Shown here: positions 1 to 8,202 of the stretch, one piece after another
Numbering within the stretch: position 1 is the first letter of the stretch
Layout of the letters: every line of letters begins with the position of its first letter
Assembly (NCBI RefSeq): GCF_025753855.1
Contig: NZ_JAOWPT010000002.1
Coordinates: forward strand, 496,001 to 560,000
Source: Mesorhizobium sp. ZC-5
Lineage (GTDB): Bacteria > Pseudomonadota > Alphaproteobacteria > Rhizobiales > Rhizobiaceae
Length of the DNA: 64,000 bases
Direction: 5' to 3'
Notes under the pieces: model-generated
The model's input: only the letters and a program-made list of their open reading frames with translations
Told to the model about the DNA's origin: nothing
Databases searched by the model: none
Position numbers and translations under genes: made by a program

Positions 1-192
1 GTTGAAGGCGCGCCGGTCTATTGCGACGGCGCCGCCTTCAAGAAGGGCGACGAGGCGCTGCGTGACGCGTTCGACGTGGAACTCGCCAAGCTGAAGGAAA
101 GCGGCGAGTTCGCCAAGATCATCGAGCCGTACGGCTTCTCGGCGCAGGCAGCGATGTCGACGACGCGCGAAAAGCTCTGCGCGGCGCAGTAA
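1..192 (+). CDS. ehuB: Ectoine/hydroxyectoine ABC transporter substrate-binding protein EhuB, C-terminal end (partial)
   Basis: The frame is open from the first base and stops at TAA 190-192, giving the last 63 residues of a periplasmic binding protein. The tail has the helical end typical of family-3 amino-acid binding proteins (FAKIIEPYGFSAQAAMS). It lies directly before two family-matched permeases and the complete hydroxyectoine/ectoine catabolic gene set, which is the published order ehuABCD-eutABCDE in rhizobia. It should deliver ectoine and 5-hydroxyectoine to EhuC/EhuD. The ATPase gene ehuA is not in the window and is probably upstream. The name rests mainly on context because only the C-terminus is visible. 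Confidence 0.75.
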   Translation, partial: VEGAPVYCDGAAFKKGDEALRDAFDVELAKLKESGEFAKIIEPYGFSAQAAMSTTREKLCAAQ

Positions 193-204
193 TCAGCGCG
201 ATTG

Positions 205-336
205 CCTTCTCCCCTTGTGGGAGAAGGTGTCGCCGCAGGCGACGGATGAGGGGTATTCATCAAGCTGGACACCCCTCATCCGACCTCCCCTTCGACAAGC
301 TCAGGGTCGGCCATCTTCTCCCACAAGGGGAGAAGG
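205..336. repeat. Palindromic intergenic element between ehuB and ehuC
   Basis: A perfect 22-bp inverted repeat bounds the element: 205-226 pairs with 315-336. Each arm is itself nearly palindromic (CTTCTCCCC...). A second inner pair, GGATGAGGGGT at 244-254 and ACCCCTCATCC at 271-281, extends the stem. The transcript would fold into a long cruciform-like structure between the binding-protein and permease genes. That is a common place for elements which let the upstream binding protein be made in excess. Related elements recur at 10504, 12719, 38521 and 55366. Confidence 0.8.
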
Positions 337-382
337 TGGCCGACAGGACCGGAGCACAAGTTAACCGGGAACATCCAACTCC

Positions 383-1045
383 ATGACCGACTGGTCCGGC
401 TACATAGGTCTGATCCTGCAGGGCGCCCTGGTGACCATCGAGCTCACCATACTGGGGTCGGCGCTGGCGCTGGTCATGGCCTTCCTGGCAGGCATGGGGA
501 GGCTGTCACGGTTCTTCGCGGTGCGCGCGCTGGCAACGGCCTACATCGAATTCTTCCGCGGCACCTCAATCTTCGTCCAGCTTTTCTGGGCCTATTTCGT
601 GCTGCCCTTCTTCGGCGTTTCGCTGACGCCGCTGCAGGCGGGCGTGCTGGCGCTCGGCCTCAATGTCGGCGCCTACGGCGCCGAAGTGGTGCGCGGCGCG
701 ATCAAGTCGGTCGGCAAGGAACAGTATGAAGCCTGTGTGGCGCTCAACCTCGGCCGCTGGCAGACGATGCGCCACATCGTCCTGCCGCAGGCGCTGCTGG
801 TGATGCTGCCGACCTTCGGCAACAACGCCATCGAACTACTGAAGGCGACCGCCGTGGTGTCGCTGATATCGCTCACCGACATGACCTTCCAGGCGCAGGT
901 GGTGCGGGCCCAGACCGGCAACACGCTGGTGCCGTTCTCCACCATCCTATTCCTTTATTTCATCATGGCGCTGGCGATCTCCTACGGCATGCGCGCCCTG
1001 GAGCGCCGCATGGCGCGCGGGCTCGACGGCGTGAGGACCGCCTGA
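383..1045 (+). CDS. ehuC: Ectoine/hydroxyectoine ABC transporter permease EhuC
   Basis: A 220-residue inner-membrane permease of the polar-amino-acid (HisM/GlnP) family with about five hydrophobic segments. The EAA loop that docks the ATPase is seen as EACVALNLGRWQTMRHIVLP near residues 118-137. The stop codon overlaps the next permease start by one base (TGATGG), so the two are translationally coupled and presumably form the heterodimeric channel. Substrate assignment comes from the adjacent eut/doe genes rather than from the permease itself. A strong Shine-Dalgarno is not obvious before the ATG, but no better start exists upstream because the palindromic element ends shortly before. Confidence 0.88.
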   Translation: MTDWSGYIGLILQGALVTIELTILGSALALVMAFLAGMGRLSRFFAVRALATAYIEFFRGTSIFVQLFWAYFVLPFFGVSLTPLQAGVLALGLNVGAYGAEVVRGAIKSVGKEQYEACVALNLGRWQTMRHIVLPQALLVMLPTFGNNAIELLKATAVVSLISLTDMTFQAQVVRAQTGNTLVPFSTILFLYFIMALAISYGMRALERRMARGLDGVRTA

Positions 1046-1704
1046 TGGAATGGGATTGGGAATTCGTCCGCCAGATCTTTCCGACGCTGCTGCAGGGCGT
1101 CAAGATCACCATTCTCGCCACCATACTCGGCTCGGTGCTGGCGGCGGTGGTTGGTCTCGGCATAGCGCTGCTCAGGCGCTCGCCGAGCCGGTGGATTTCG
1201 CGCACGACCGGCTTTATCGCCGAGTTCATCCGCGGCACGCCGCTTCTGGTGCAGCTCTATTTCATCTTCTACGTGCTGCCCGACATCGGCATCCTTTTGC
1301 CGCCGCTGGTGGCGGGCGTTATCGGGCTTGGCCTGCACTACGGCACCTACACGGCCGAGGTCTACCGCGCCGGCATCGACAATGTGGCGCGCGGCCAGTG
1401 GGAGGCGGCGAAGGCCTGCAACCTCAATCCGCGCCAGACCTGGACGCACATCATCCTGCCGCAGGCATTGCCGCCGATGATCCCGGCGCTCGCCAACTAC
1501 TTCATCGCCATGTTCAAGGAAACGCCGCTGCTGTCGGCGATCACCGTGCTGGAGTTGATGAACCAGGCCAAGAGCGTGGCGAATTCGAGCTATCGCTACA
1601 TCGAGCCGATGACGCTTGTCGGCGCCTTCTTCCTCGTCATCAGCCTGTTCTCCGTTGTCCTGCTGCGCTGGTTGGAACGCCGCTACGGCCGCATCGAGCA
1701 GTAG
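1045..1704 (+). CDS. ehuD: Ectoine/hydroxyectoine ABC transporter permease EhuD
   Basis: A 219-residue partner permease of EhuC with the same fold. The EAA loop is visible as EAAKACNLNPRQTWTHIILP, followed by an alanine/proline-rich stretch and the final membrane helix ending RWLERRYGR. The start ATG shares its first base with the EhuC stop. A longer frame-shifted open frame covering this gene and the next is a G+C artefact: the permease frame carries the family motifs. The importer genes feed straight into the catabolic genes after an 8-bp gap. Confidence 0.88.
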   Translation: MEWDWEFVRQIFPTLLQGVKITILATILGSVLAAVVGLGIALLRRSPSRWISRTTGFIAEFIRGTPLLVQLYFIFYVLPDIGILLPPLVAGVIGLGLHYGTYTAEVYRAGIDNVARGQWEAAKACNLNPRQTWTHIILPQALPPMIPALANYFIAMFKETPLLSAITVLELMNQAKSVANSSYRYIEPMTLVGAFFLVISLFSVVLLRWLERRYGRIEQ

Positions 1705-1712
1705 TGGTTCCG

Positions 1713-2552
1713 ATGTCAGTGCCTGAAATATATTCGAGGCAAGGCGAGGATCGGCCTGTGAGCATTCCCATTGATATCCGCCTTCGCGCTGAGCGTCCGG
1801 AGCTTGATGACCGCCCGCTGAAAAAGTGCGTCGGGCTGATCATCCTGGCGACCGACCACACGACCGAGCCGGACTACCAGCGCATGGTGGCAGGCCCGGA
1901 TATCGGCGTCTATGTCGCGCGGATCCCGTTCGCCAACCCGGTGACGCCTGACAATCTGCGCGCCATGCAGCCGTCGCTGACCGAGGCGGCAAAGCTGATC
2001 CTGCCGGACGAAGAACTCGACGCGATCTGCTATTCCTGCACCTCGGCCTCGGTGGTCATCGGCGACGACGAGATCACCGCGGCAATCCGCACGGCCAAGC
2101 CGGGAGTGCCCGTGGTGACGCCGCCGCTGGCCGGCGTTCTGGGGCTGAAGGCGCTTGGCGCTCGCCGCATCAGCGTGCTCACGCCCTACACCGTCGAGAC
2201 CAGCCGTCCGATGGCCGAATATTTTGCCCGACATGGCTTCGATATCGCCAGCTTCTCTTGTCTTGGGCTGGAAGACGACCGCGAGATGGCGCGCATTTCG
2301 CACGAGGCGCTGATCGACCTCGCCGCGGAAAGCATCGCGCCCGACGCGGAAGCCCTGTTCGTCTCCTGCACTGCGGTGCGCGCGGCTGAGATCGCCGCCA
2401 GGGTTGAGACAAGGACCGGCCGCCCGCTGGTATCGAGCAATCTCGCCTCGGCATGGCAATGCCTGCGGCTTTGCGGCGACGACATTGCGCGGCCTGAGCT
2501 TGGGCGGCTGATGACGGTGGAGTTGCCGGTGAGCGGCAAGGAGGTGGCGTGA
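1713..2552 (+). CDS. eutA: EutA, Asp/Glu-racemase-fold enzyme of hydroxyectoine utilisation
   Basis: A 279-residue protein of the aspartate/glutamate racemase, maleate isomerase and arylmalonate decarboxylase superfamily. The two family cysteines are present, C109 in SCTSAS and C219 in SCTAVR. In rhizobia and marine Rhodobacterales eutABC are proposed to convert 5-hydroxyectoine to ectoine before hydrolysis; the exact EutA reaction is not settled. The ATG at 1713 is chosen because it follows the EhuD stop by 8 bp and precedes all conserved sequence. A later GTG at 1758 is also possible. The stop TGA (2550-2552) shares its last base with the eutB ATG. Confidence 0.85.
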   Translation: MSVPEIYSRQGEDRPVSIPIDIRLRAERPELDDRPLKKCVGLIILATDHTTEPDYQRMVAGPDIGVYVARIPFANPVTPDNLRAMQPSLTEAAKLILPDEELDAICYSCTSASVVIGDDEITAAIRTAKPGVPVVTPPLAGVLGLKALGARRISVLTPYTVETSRPMAEYFARHGFDIASFSCLGLEDDREMARISHEALIDLAAESIAPDAEALFVSCTAVRAAEIAARVETRTGRPLVSSNLASAWQCLRLCGDDIARPELGRLMTVELPVSGKEVA

Positions 2553-3553
2553 TGCCGTCGCGTTCGTCCGTCACCCTCGCAGACATCGAAGCCGCGCGCG
2601 ACCGTATAGCCGGCAAGGTGGTGCGAACGCCGGTCGTCCCGTCGCGGTTGCTGTCCGAGCTGGCCGGCGTGCCGGTGCACCTGAAGCTCGAACACCGTCA
2701 GACCACCGGCAGCTTCAAGTTGCGCGGCGCGTCCAATGCCGTCGCTTCGCTGTCTCCCGAGGAGAAGCGCCGAGGAGTGGTCGCCGCCTCGACCGGCAAT
2801 CATGGCCGTGCGCTCGCGCATGCAGCGAAACTCGAGGGTATCCGCGCGGTGATCTGTATGTCGAAGCTGGTGCCGGAGAACAAGGTTTCGGAAATCCGCA
2901 GGCTTGGCGCCGAAGTGCACATCGTCGGCAAGAGCCAGGACGATGCTCAACAAGAAGTTGAACGCCTCGTCGCTCATGAGGGATTGCTAATGTTGCCGCC
3001 TTTTGATCATATGGCGGTTATCGCGGGCCAGGGGACCATCGGGCTGGAAATGCTCGAAGAAGTACCGGAAACCGCGACAGTGGCGGTGCCGGTATCGGGC
3101 GGGGGGCTCGCAGCCGGCATCGCCACAGCCGTCAAGGCGCTCAAGCCATCCATCAAGGTCATCGGTATCTCCATGGCGCGTGGCGCCGCCATGAGGGCGA
3201 GCTTCGATGCCGGCCGGCCCGTTGCGGTGGAGGAACTGCCGACGCTGGCGGATTCGCTTGGCGGCGGCATCGGCCTCGACAACCGGCTGACATTCGCGAT
3301 CTGCCGCGACCTGCTCGACGACATCGTGCTGCTTTCCGAAGACGAAATCGCCGCCGGCATAAATCACGCCTACGAGACGGAGCGCGAGATCGTCGAGGGT
3401 GCCGGCGCGGTGGGGATGGCGGCTGTACTTGCCGGCAAGATCGAGACGAGCGGGCCGCTGCTGCTGCTGCTCTCCGGCCGGAACATCGACATGGGGCTGC
3501 ATCGCAACATCGTGTGCGGCACCTGGCGCGACGGGCAGGAGGCGGCGGCGTGA
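2552..3553 (+). CDS. eutB: EutB, PLP-dependent hydroxyectoine utilisation dehydratase
   Basis: A 333-residue fold-type II PLP enzyme of the threonine dehydratase/serine racemase group. The PLP lysine is K56 in TTGSFKLRG and the phosphate-binding glycine loop is SGGGLAAG. Length matches single-domain catabolic dehydratases with no ACT domain. In the eut set it is thought to eliminate water from the hydroxylated ectoine-derived intermediate. The ATG overlaps the eutA stop, and a GTG one codon upstream is an alternative start. A 73-bp gap follows before eutC. Confidence 0.86.
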   Translation: MPSRSSVTLADIEAARDRIAGKVVRTPVVPSRLLSELAGVPVHLKLEHRQTTGSFKLRGASNAVASLSPEEKRRGVVAASTGNHGRALAHAAKLEGIRAVICMSKLVPENKVSEIRRLGAEVHIVGKSQDDAQQEVERLVAHEGLLMLPPFDHMAVIAGQGTIGLEMLEEVPETATVAVPVSGGGLAAGIATAVKALKPSIKVIGISMARGAAMRASFDAGRPVAVEELPTLADSLGGGIGLDNRLTFAICRDLLDDIVLLSEDEIAAGINHAYETEREIVEGAGAVGMAAVLAGKIETSGPLLLLLSGRNIDMGLHRNIVCGTWRDGQEAAA

Positions 3554-3626
3554 GCGAACACCTCTTGAGCCGCGTTCCTTCGCGCTGTCGTACCCCCGAC
3601 GGCACCGCGCTTCCGGGGAGGACGCA

Positions 3627-4619
3627 ATGCCGAAAATGACCATCCTCACCGAGGCCGAGCTGCGCAAGATCGTCCGGCTCGATCTCGATGCCGTCGCCTG
3701 CGTCGAGAACGCTTTTCATGCGCTGGCAACCAAGCCGGTTGCGATGCCGCCGATCCTGCGTCTCGACATTCCGGAACATCGCGGCGAGGTCGACGTGAAG
3801 ACCGCCTATGTGCCGGGCATTGACGGTTTCGCCATAAAGATCAGCCCCGGCTTCTTCGACAATCCGAAGCTCGGCCTGCCCTCGGTCAACGGCATGATGG
3901 TGCTGCTGTCGGCCAGGACCGGCCTGGTCGAGGCGCTGCTGCTCGACAATGGCTACCTGACCGACGTGCGCACCGCGGCGGCGGGCGCGGTGGCGGCAAA
4001 ACACCTGTCGCGTCCGGATTCGGCGGTCGCGACGATCTTCGGCGCCGGCGTACAGGCACAGTTGCAGCTCGAGGCGCTGATGCTGGTGCGGCCGATCCGC
4101 GAGGCGCGGATATGGGCGCGCGATGCCGTCAAGGCGGAAGCGGCGGCGAAGCAGCTGCGCGAAAAGCTCGGCATCACCGTGCGCGCCGAGGCGGACGGAG
4201 AAAAAGCGGTTGCCGGCGCCGATGTCATCGTCGCCACGACGCCGTCGGAGACGCCGATCGTCAAGGCCGGATGGCTGCGGGCGGGGCAGCATGTGACCGC
4301 CATGGGTTCGGACGCGGAGCACAAGAACGAGCTCGACCCGGCCGCGATCGGAACGGCCGGCCTCTACGTCGCCGACAGCTTGAAGCAGACGCGGCGGCTT
4401 GGCGAACTGCACCACGCCATTGCGGCCGGGCTGGTCGCGGCGGATGCGGATTTCGCCGAACTTGGCCAGGTGATCGCCGGGCTGAAGCCCGGACGTGCGG
4501 GAGCCGAACAGATCACCATCGCCGACCTTACCGGCACCGGCGTGCAGGACACGGCGATCGCCACGCTCGCGCGAGACAGGGCGCGGACCGCCAGCGCCGG
4601 GGCGATTTTCGAAAGCTGA
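3627..4619 (+). CDS. eutC: EutC, ornithine-cyclodeaminase-family protein of hydroxyectoine utilisation
   Basis: A 330-residue member of the ornithine cyclodeaminase/mu-crystallin family with the Rossmann dinucleotide loop IFGAGVQAQ and the conserved DVRTAAAGAVAA segment before it. In the hydroxyectoine pathway it is proposed to close the ring or reduce the imine formed after EutB acts. The ATG at 3627 has GGGGAGG about 6 bp upstream. In-frame codons upstream of this start show no conserved sequence. Confidence 0.86.
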   Translation: MPKMTILTEAELRKIVRLDLDAVACVENAFHALATKPVAMPPILRLDIPEHRGEVDVKTAYVPGIDGFAIKISPGFFDNPKLGLPSVNGMMVLLSARTGLVEALLLDNGYLTDVRTAAAGAVAAKHLSRPDSAVATIFGAGVQAQLQLEALMLVRPIREARIWARDAVKAEAAAKQLREKLGITVRAEADGEKAVAGADVIVATTPSETPIVKAGWLRAGQHVTAMGSDAEHKNELDPAAIGTAGLYVADSLKQTRRLGELHHAIAAGLVAADADFAELGQVIAGLKPGRAGAEQITIADLTGTGVQDTAIATLARDRARTASAGAIFES

Positions 4620-4632
4620 TGCCGGCCCAAAG

Positions 4633-4649
4633 CATGATCCCAGATCATG
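4633..4649. repeat. Small perfect inverted repeat between eutC and doeA
   Basis: CATGATC (4633-4639) and GATCATG (4643-4649) form a perfect 7-bp inverted repeat around CCA, in the 65-bp gap between eutC and doeA. It could be a regulator site for the second half of the operon or a fragment of a rhizobial intergenic repeat. Nothing in the sequence decides between these. Confidence 0.35.
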
Positions 4650-4684
4650 GTCCAAAAAGGCCAACAAACGAGGAAACGTTTTAG

Positions 4685-5866
4685 ATGACTGAGCCCAACC
4701 TGAAATTCTCGCGTGGCGAATATGCGGAACGCCTGGCGAAGACGCGCAAAGCGATGGAGGCGAAGGGCGTCGACGTTCTGATCGTCAGCGACCCGTCGAA
4801 CATGGCATGGCTGACCGGCTACGACGGCTGGTCGTTCTATGTGCACCAGGCGGTGATCGTGCCGCCTGACGGCGAGCCCGTCTGGTACGGCCGTGGCCAG
4901 GACGCCAACGGGGCCAAGCGCACCGCCTATTTGAAGCATGACAACATCGTTGGTTACGCCGACCACTACGTGCAATCGACCGAACGCCACCCGATGGACT
5001 TCCTTTCCCAGGTGATCGCCGAACGCGGCTGGGGATCGAAGCGGATCGGCGTCGAGATGGACAATTACTGGTTCTCCGCCGCCGCCTTCGCCTCGCTGCA
5101 GAAGCACCTGCCCAACGCGAAATTCAGCGACGCGACCGCACTGGTCAACTGGCAGCGCGCGGTGAAGAGCCCGCGGGAACTCGACTACATGCGCAATGCC
5201 GCGCGCATCGTCGAGGCGATGCACCAGCGCATCGTCGACAAGGTCGAGGTGGGCATGCGCAAATGCGACCTCGTCGCCGAAATCTATGACGCCGGTACGC
5301 GCGGCGTCGACGGCATCGGCGGCGACTATCCGGCGATCGTGCCGCTGCTGCCGTCGGGCGCCGACGCCTCGGCGCCGCACCTGACCTGGGACGACAAGCC
5401 GATGAAAAGCGGCGAGGGCACGTTCTTCGAAATCGCCGGCTGCTACAACCGCTACCACGTGCCGCTGTCGCGCACCGTCTTCCTCGGCAAGCCGACGCAG
5501 GAATTCCTCGATGCCGAGAAGGCGACGCTGGAGGGCATGGAGGCCGGCCTCGAGGCCGCCAAGCCGGGCAACACCTGCGAGGACATCGCCAAGGCCTTCT
5601 TCGCGGTGCTGAAGAAGTACGGCATCGTCAAGGACAACCGCACCGGCTATCCGATCGGGATTTCCTATCCGCCGGACTGGGGCGAGCGCACCATGAGCCT
5701 GCGCCCAGGCGACCGCACCGTCCTGAAGCCTGGCATGACCTTCCACTTCATGACCGGCCTTTGGCTGGAGACGATGGGGCTGGAGATCACGGAGAGCATT
5801 CTGATCACCGACAGCGGCGTCGAGTGCCTCGCCAGCGTACCGCGCAAGCTTTTCGTGAAGAGCTGA
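4685..5866 (+). CDS. doeA: DoeA/EutD, ectoine hydrolase (M24 creatinase-fold)
   Basis: A 393-residue pita-bread-fold protein of the M24 aminopeptidase P/creatinase family. The N-terminal creatinase-like domain (residues about 10-160) includes DPSNMAWLTGYDGWSFY. The catalytic domain carries the His segment NRYHVPLSRTV and the acidic segment EITESILI. The enzyme opens the ectoine ring to give N-acetyl-L-2,4-diaminobutyrate, and homologues act in complex with the deacetylase encoded next. Length fits the family. The start ATG lies just after AACGTTTTAG; no longer start is supported. The doeB ATG follows the stop by 2 bp. Confidence 0.9.
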   Translation: MTEPNLKFSRGEYAERLAKTRKAMEAKGVDVLIVSDPSNMAWLTGYDGWSFYVHQAVIVPPDGEPVWYGRGQDANGAKRTAYLKHDNIVGYADHYVQSTERHPMDFLSQVIAERGWGSKRIGVEMDNYWFSAAAFASLQKHLPNAKFSDATALVNWQRAVKSPRELDYMRNAARIVEAMHQRIVDKVEVGMRKCDLVAEIYDAGTRGVDGIGGDYPAIVPLLPSGADASAPHLTWDDKPMKSGEGTFFEIAGCYNRYHVPLSRTVFLGKPTQEFLDAEKATLEGMEAGLEAAKPGNTCEDIAKAFFAVLKKYGIVKDNRTGYPIGISYPPDWGERTMSLRPGDRTVLKPGMTFHFMTGLWLETMGLEITESILITDSGVECLASVPRKLFVKS

Positions 5867-5868
5867 GC

Positions 5869-6876
5869 ATGCTGATGAAAACACTTCGGCCCTCCCCGAT
5901 CTCCTCTACCGTCGATTTCGACAAGGATGGCGTCCAGCACGGGTTCCTGCGGCTGCCTTACAGCCGTGACGATTCGGCGTGGGGCTCGGTGATGATCCCG
6001 GTCTGCGTCGTCCGCAACGGAACGGGGCCGACGGCGCTGCTGACCGGCGGCAACCATGGCGACGAGTATGAAGGGCCGATTGCGCTCTACGACCTCGCCC
6101 GCTCGCTCGATGCAAAGAATGTCAGCGGCACCGTTATCATCGTGCCGGCGATGAATTACCCAGCATTCAGGGCCGGCACGCGCACCTCGCCCATCGACAA
6201 GGGCAACATGAACCGCAGCTTTCCGGGGCGGCCGGACGGCACGGTGACGGAAAAGATAGCCGACTACTTTCAGCGTGAGTTGCTGCCGCGCGCGGACATC
6301 GTTCTCGACTTCCATTCAGGCGGCCGGACGCTGGACTTCGTGCCGTTCTGCGCGGCGCATGTGCTGCCCGACAAGCAACAGGAGAAAAAAGCCTTCGACG
6401 CGGTCGAGGCGTTCGCAGCACCCTATTCGGTGCAGATGCTGGAGATCGACACCGTCGGCATGTACGACACGGCGGCCGAGGAGATGGGCAAGGTGTTCGT
6501 CACGACCGAGCTTGGCGGAGGAGGAACATCCCGTGCCGAAACGGTGCGCATCGCCAAGCGCGGCGTGCTGAATGTGCTGCGCCATTCCGGCATCGTCGCT
6601 GGCGCGGTCGAGAAGCAGCCGACCCGCTGGCTCGACATGCCGTCGGGCGATTGCTTCTGCTTTGCCGAGGACGAGGGCATGATCGAGCCGCTGGTCGATC
6701 TCGGCGAGCCCATGAAGGAGGGGCAGGTCGTGGCACGGATTTATCCAGTCGGCCGGACCGGCGCGGCTCCAGCCGAGATCGCGACAAAAATGTCCGGCAT
6801 TCTTGCCGCGCGGCATTTTCCGGGGCTGGTGAAGGCGGGCGACTGCGTGTCGGTGACGGCGGTAGTGGTGGATTGA
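5869..6876 (+). CDS. doeB: DoeB/EutE, N-acetyl-L-2,4-diaminobutyrate deacetylase
   Basis: A 335-residue zinc amidohydrolase of the succinylglutamate desuccinylase/aspartoacylase family. Zinc ligands are readable: H63 and E66 in GGNHGDEYEGP, and H149 in LDFHSGG. It removes acetate from the DoeA product to give L-2,4-diaminobutyrate, which enters aspartate metabolism through DoeD/DoeC; neither of those is visible here. The start at 5869 is 2 bp after the doeA stop. ATG 5875 (MKTLRPS) is an alternative. The gene ends tail-to-tail with the RAM-domain gene, 15 bp away. Confidence 0.9.
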   Translation: MLMKTLRPSPISSTVDFDKDGVQHGFLRLPYSRDDSAWGSVMIPVCVVRNGTGPTALLTGGNHGDEYEGPIALYDLARSLDAKNVSGTVIIVPAMNYPAFRAGTRTSPIDKGNMNRSFPGRPDGTVTEKIADYFQRELLPRADIVLDFHSGGRTLDFVPFCAAHVLPDKQQEKKAFDAVEAFAAPYSVQMLEIDTVGMYDTAAEEMGKVFVTTELGGGGTSRAETVRIAKRGVLNVLRHSGIVAGAVEKQPTRWLDMPSGDCFCFAEDEGMIEPLVDLGEPMKEGQVVARIYPVGRTGAAPAEIATKMSGILAARHFPGLVKAGDCVSVTAVVVD

Positions 6877-6891
6877 GCAGGAGCGGCCTGC

Positions 6892-7128
6892 TCAGAATGC
6901 CTTGAAGGTGAGCGTGGTCAGCGACCGTACGATGCCCGGCACGTTGGCGACGTTCTCGTTGATGAACTTGCCGATATCGACGTCTGGCTCGACGTAGATC
7001 TTCATCAGGAGATCGTATTCGCCGCTGGTCGAATAGAGCTCGGACGCCACCTCGCGTTCGAACAATTCGTCGGCGACCTGGTAGGTCGATCCGGGCTGGC
7101 ATTGCAGTTGGACAAAAACGGCTCTCAT
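6892..7128 (-). CDS. Stand-alone RAM-domain (Lrp/AsnC C-terminal type) protein
   Basis: A 78-residue protein matching only the ligand-binding/oligomerisation (RAM) half of Lrp/AsnC regulators: an N-terminal MRAVFVQLQCQPG strand, the GEYDLLMKIYV strand and a C-terminal LTTLTFKAF strand. The helix-turn-helix domain is absent. The start at 7128 is chosen because it begins the beta-strand directly; the 25 upstream in-frame residues are arginine-rich and unlike the family. Such proteins usually bind amino acids or form mixed multimers with full-length Lrp-type regulators. Ectoine clusters often carry a full AsnC-type regulator, so a modulatory role toward such a protein is an inference. Confidence 0.8.
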   Translation of the reverse strand: MRAVFVQLQCQPGSTYQVADELFEREVASELYSTSGEYDLLMKIYVEPDVDIGKFINENVANVPGIVRSLTTLTFKAF

Positions 7129-7207
7129 CGCATCTTTCCGTCGGATTTCATTGTGGCACAAGCATCGCGAGGCCGGTCGTGTTGCCGAAAGCTTTCGGCG
7201 CATAGGC

Positions 7208-8038
7208 CTAGGCTGTCAACAAGGTTCTGGTCAGCGGGTGCGCGGCGTCGGCGAGCCCGTCGACGATATTGAAATGATGACGGTCGGGTTCGACGACCGT
7301 GGCGACATGGGCGCCGAGCCCGGTCCATATGTTGGCAAGCAGCGCGTTCTGGCGGACGAACTCGGAACGCTCCGCCGAGCCGGCCCAGCAGGTGACGCGC
7401 GCACCCTCGGCCGGTCGCAGCAGCGCCGGGCTTTCGGCTTGCGCTTCCGCCTCGTCGATGCGCAGATCGGCGTTCATCGCTGTCTTCATCATCGGCCGCA
7501 GGTCGTGGACGCCGGCGATCGACACCGTGTTGCGGATGCGTGCAAGGACCGCGCCGGGCAGGGGCGAGGTCGCCGATATCATGCGGGTCGCCAGATGGCC
7601 GCCCGCCGAGTGGCCGGTCAGCATGAGCGGACCCTCGACCATCGCCGCCGCCTTGCTGACCGCCGCGCCGACCTCGCGGGTGATATCGGCAATGCGGGCT
7701 TCCGGGCACAGCGTGTACGAGGGCATCGCCACCGCATAGCCGCTGGCGATGCTGCCAGCTGCCAGATGCGACCAGTAGCTCTTGTCGAAGGCCCGCCAGA
7801 AGCCGCCGTGGATGAACACCACAAGACCCTTCGGCGCGCCGTCGGGCATGAACAGGTCGAGGCGGTTGCGCGGCCGCTCGCCATAGGCGATGTCGAGGTT
7901 CGCCTTGCCCGCCGCCTGCCGCTCGTCGCGAAAATTCTTCGCCGGTTCTACCCACGCTGCCGGCCAGCGGTCGCCGCCCGGAATGTTGACGCCATTGGCG
8001 TAGGCGTCGTCCCAGTTGGTGATGTGATGATGGATCAT
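7208..8038 (-). CDS. Alpha/beta hydrolase, probable kynurenine formamidase
   Basis: A 276-residue alpha/beta hydrolase with the oxyanion-hole motif HGGFWR and nucleophile elbow GHSAGG. The catalytic acid/histidine region lies near the C-terminus (PDRHHFNIVDGL). The HGGxW motif is characteristic of the eukaryotic-type arylformamidase family, as opposed to the bacterial KynB metal-dependent cyclase family. It is divergent from an operon with tryptophan 2,3-dioxygenase and kynureninase but no other formamidase, so it is the natural candidate to hydrolyse N-formylkynurenine. The start at 8038 (MIHHHITN) is preferred over an upstream in-frame Met 20 codons earlier. Confidence 0.78.
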   Translation of the reverse strand: MIHHHITNWDDAYANGVNIPGGDRWPAAWVEPAKNFRDERQAAGKANLDIAYGERPRNRLDLFMPDGAPKGLVVFIHGGFWRAFDKSYWSHLAAGSIASGYAVAMPSYTLCPEARIADITREVGAAVSKAAAMVEGPLMLTGHSAGGHLATRMISATSPLPGAVLARIRNTVSIAGVHDLRPMMKTAMNADLRIDEAEAQAESPALLRPAEGARVTCWAGSAERSEFVRQNALLANIWTGLGAHVATVVEPDRHHFNIVDGLADAAHPLTRTLLTA

Positions 8039-8112
8039 GGGTGCCCGTGTCTGGTTGCGCCCGCAAAGCCACCTGAAATCGACCAGCCTGTCAATCATTG
8101 GCGCCGGTTTGC

Positions 8113-8156
8113 TGAAAATATTTCAACCTTGAAATTTCATACTTGAAATATTCCAA
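8113..8156. promoter_or_regulatory. Triple palindromic operator in the divergent promoter, probably for the MarR regulator
   Basis: Three copies of a TTGAAAT-type palindrome sit in the 164-bp gap between the divergent formamidase and monooxygenase/reductase genes: TGAAAATATTTCA (8113-8125), TGAAATTTCA (8130-8139) and TTGAAATATTCCAA (8143-8156). Their centres are about 15 bp apart. The block is strikingly A/T-rich against its surroundings. MarR-family repressors of aromatic-CoA pathways bind this kind of short palindrome, and a MarR gene lies in the operon at 11413. The pairing of regulator and site is inference. Confidence 0.65.
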
Positions 8157-8202
8157 AGCCAATGCAATCCTGAGGCTTCGTGAACAGGGAGGAGATCGCA
8201 CG

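Noticed and set aside
1050-2552. A 500-codon open frame covering ehuD and eutA
   Set aside because: Only the part from 1713 has family motifs. The first 220 codons are the +1 shadow of ehuD, whose own frame carries the permease EAA loop.
8143-8202. Extension of the monooxygenase/reductase to a TTG start at 8143
   Set aside because: The extension runs through the third operator palindrome and has no ribosome-binding site, whereas ATG 8203 follows GGGAGGAGA and begins the FAD-binding strand.
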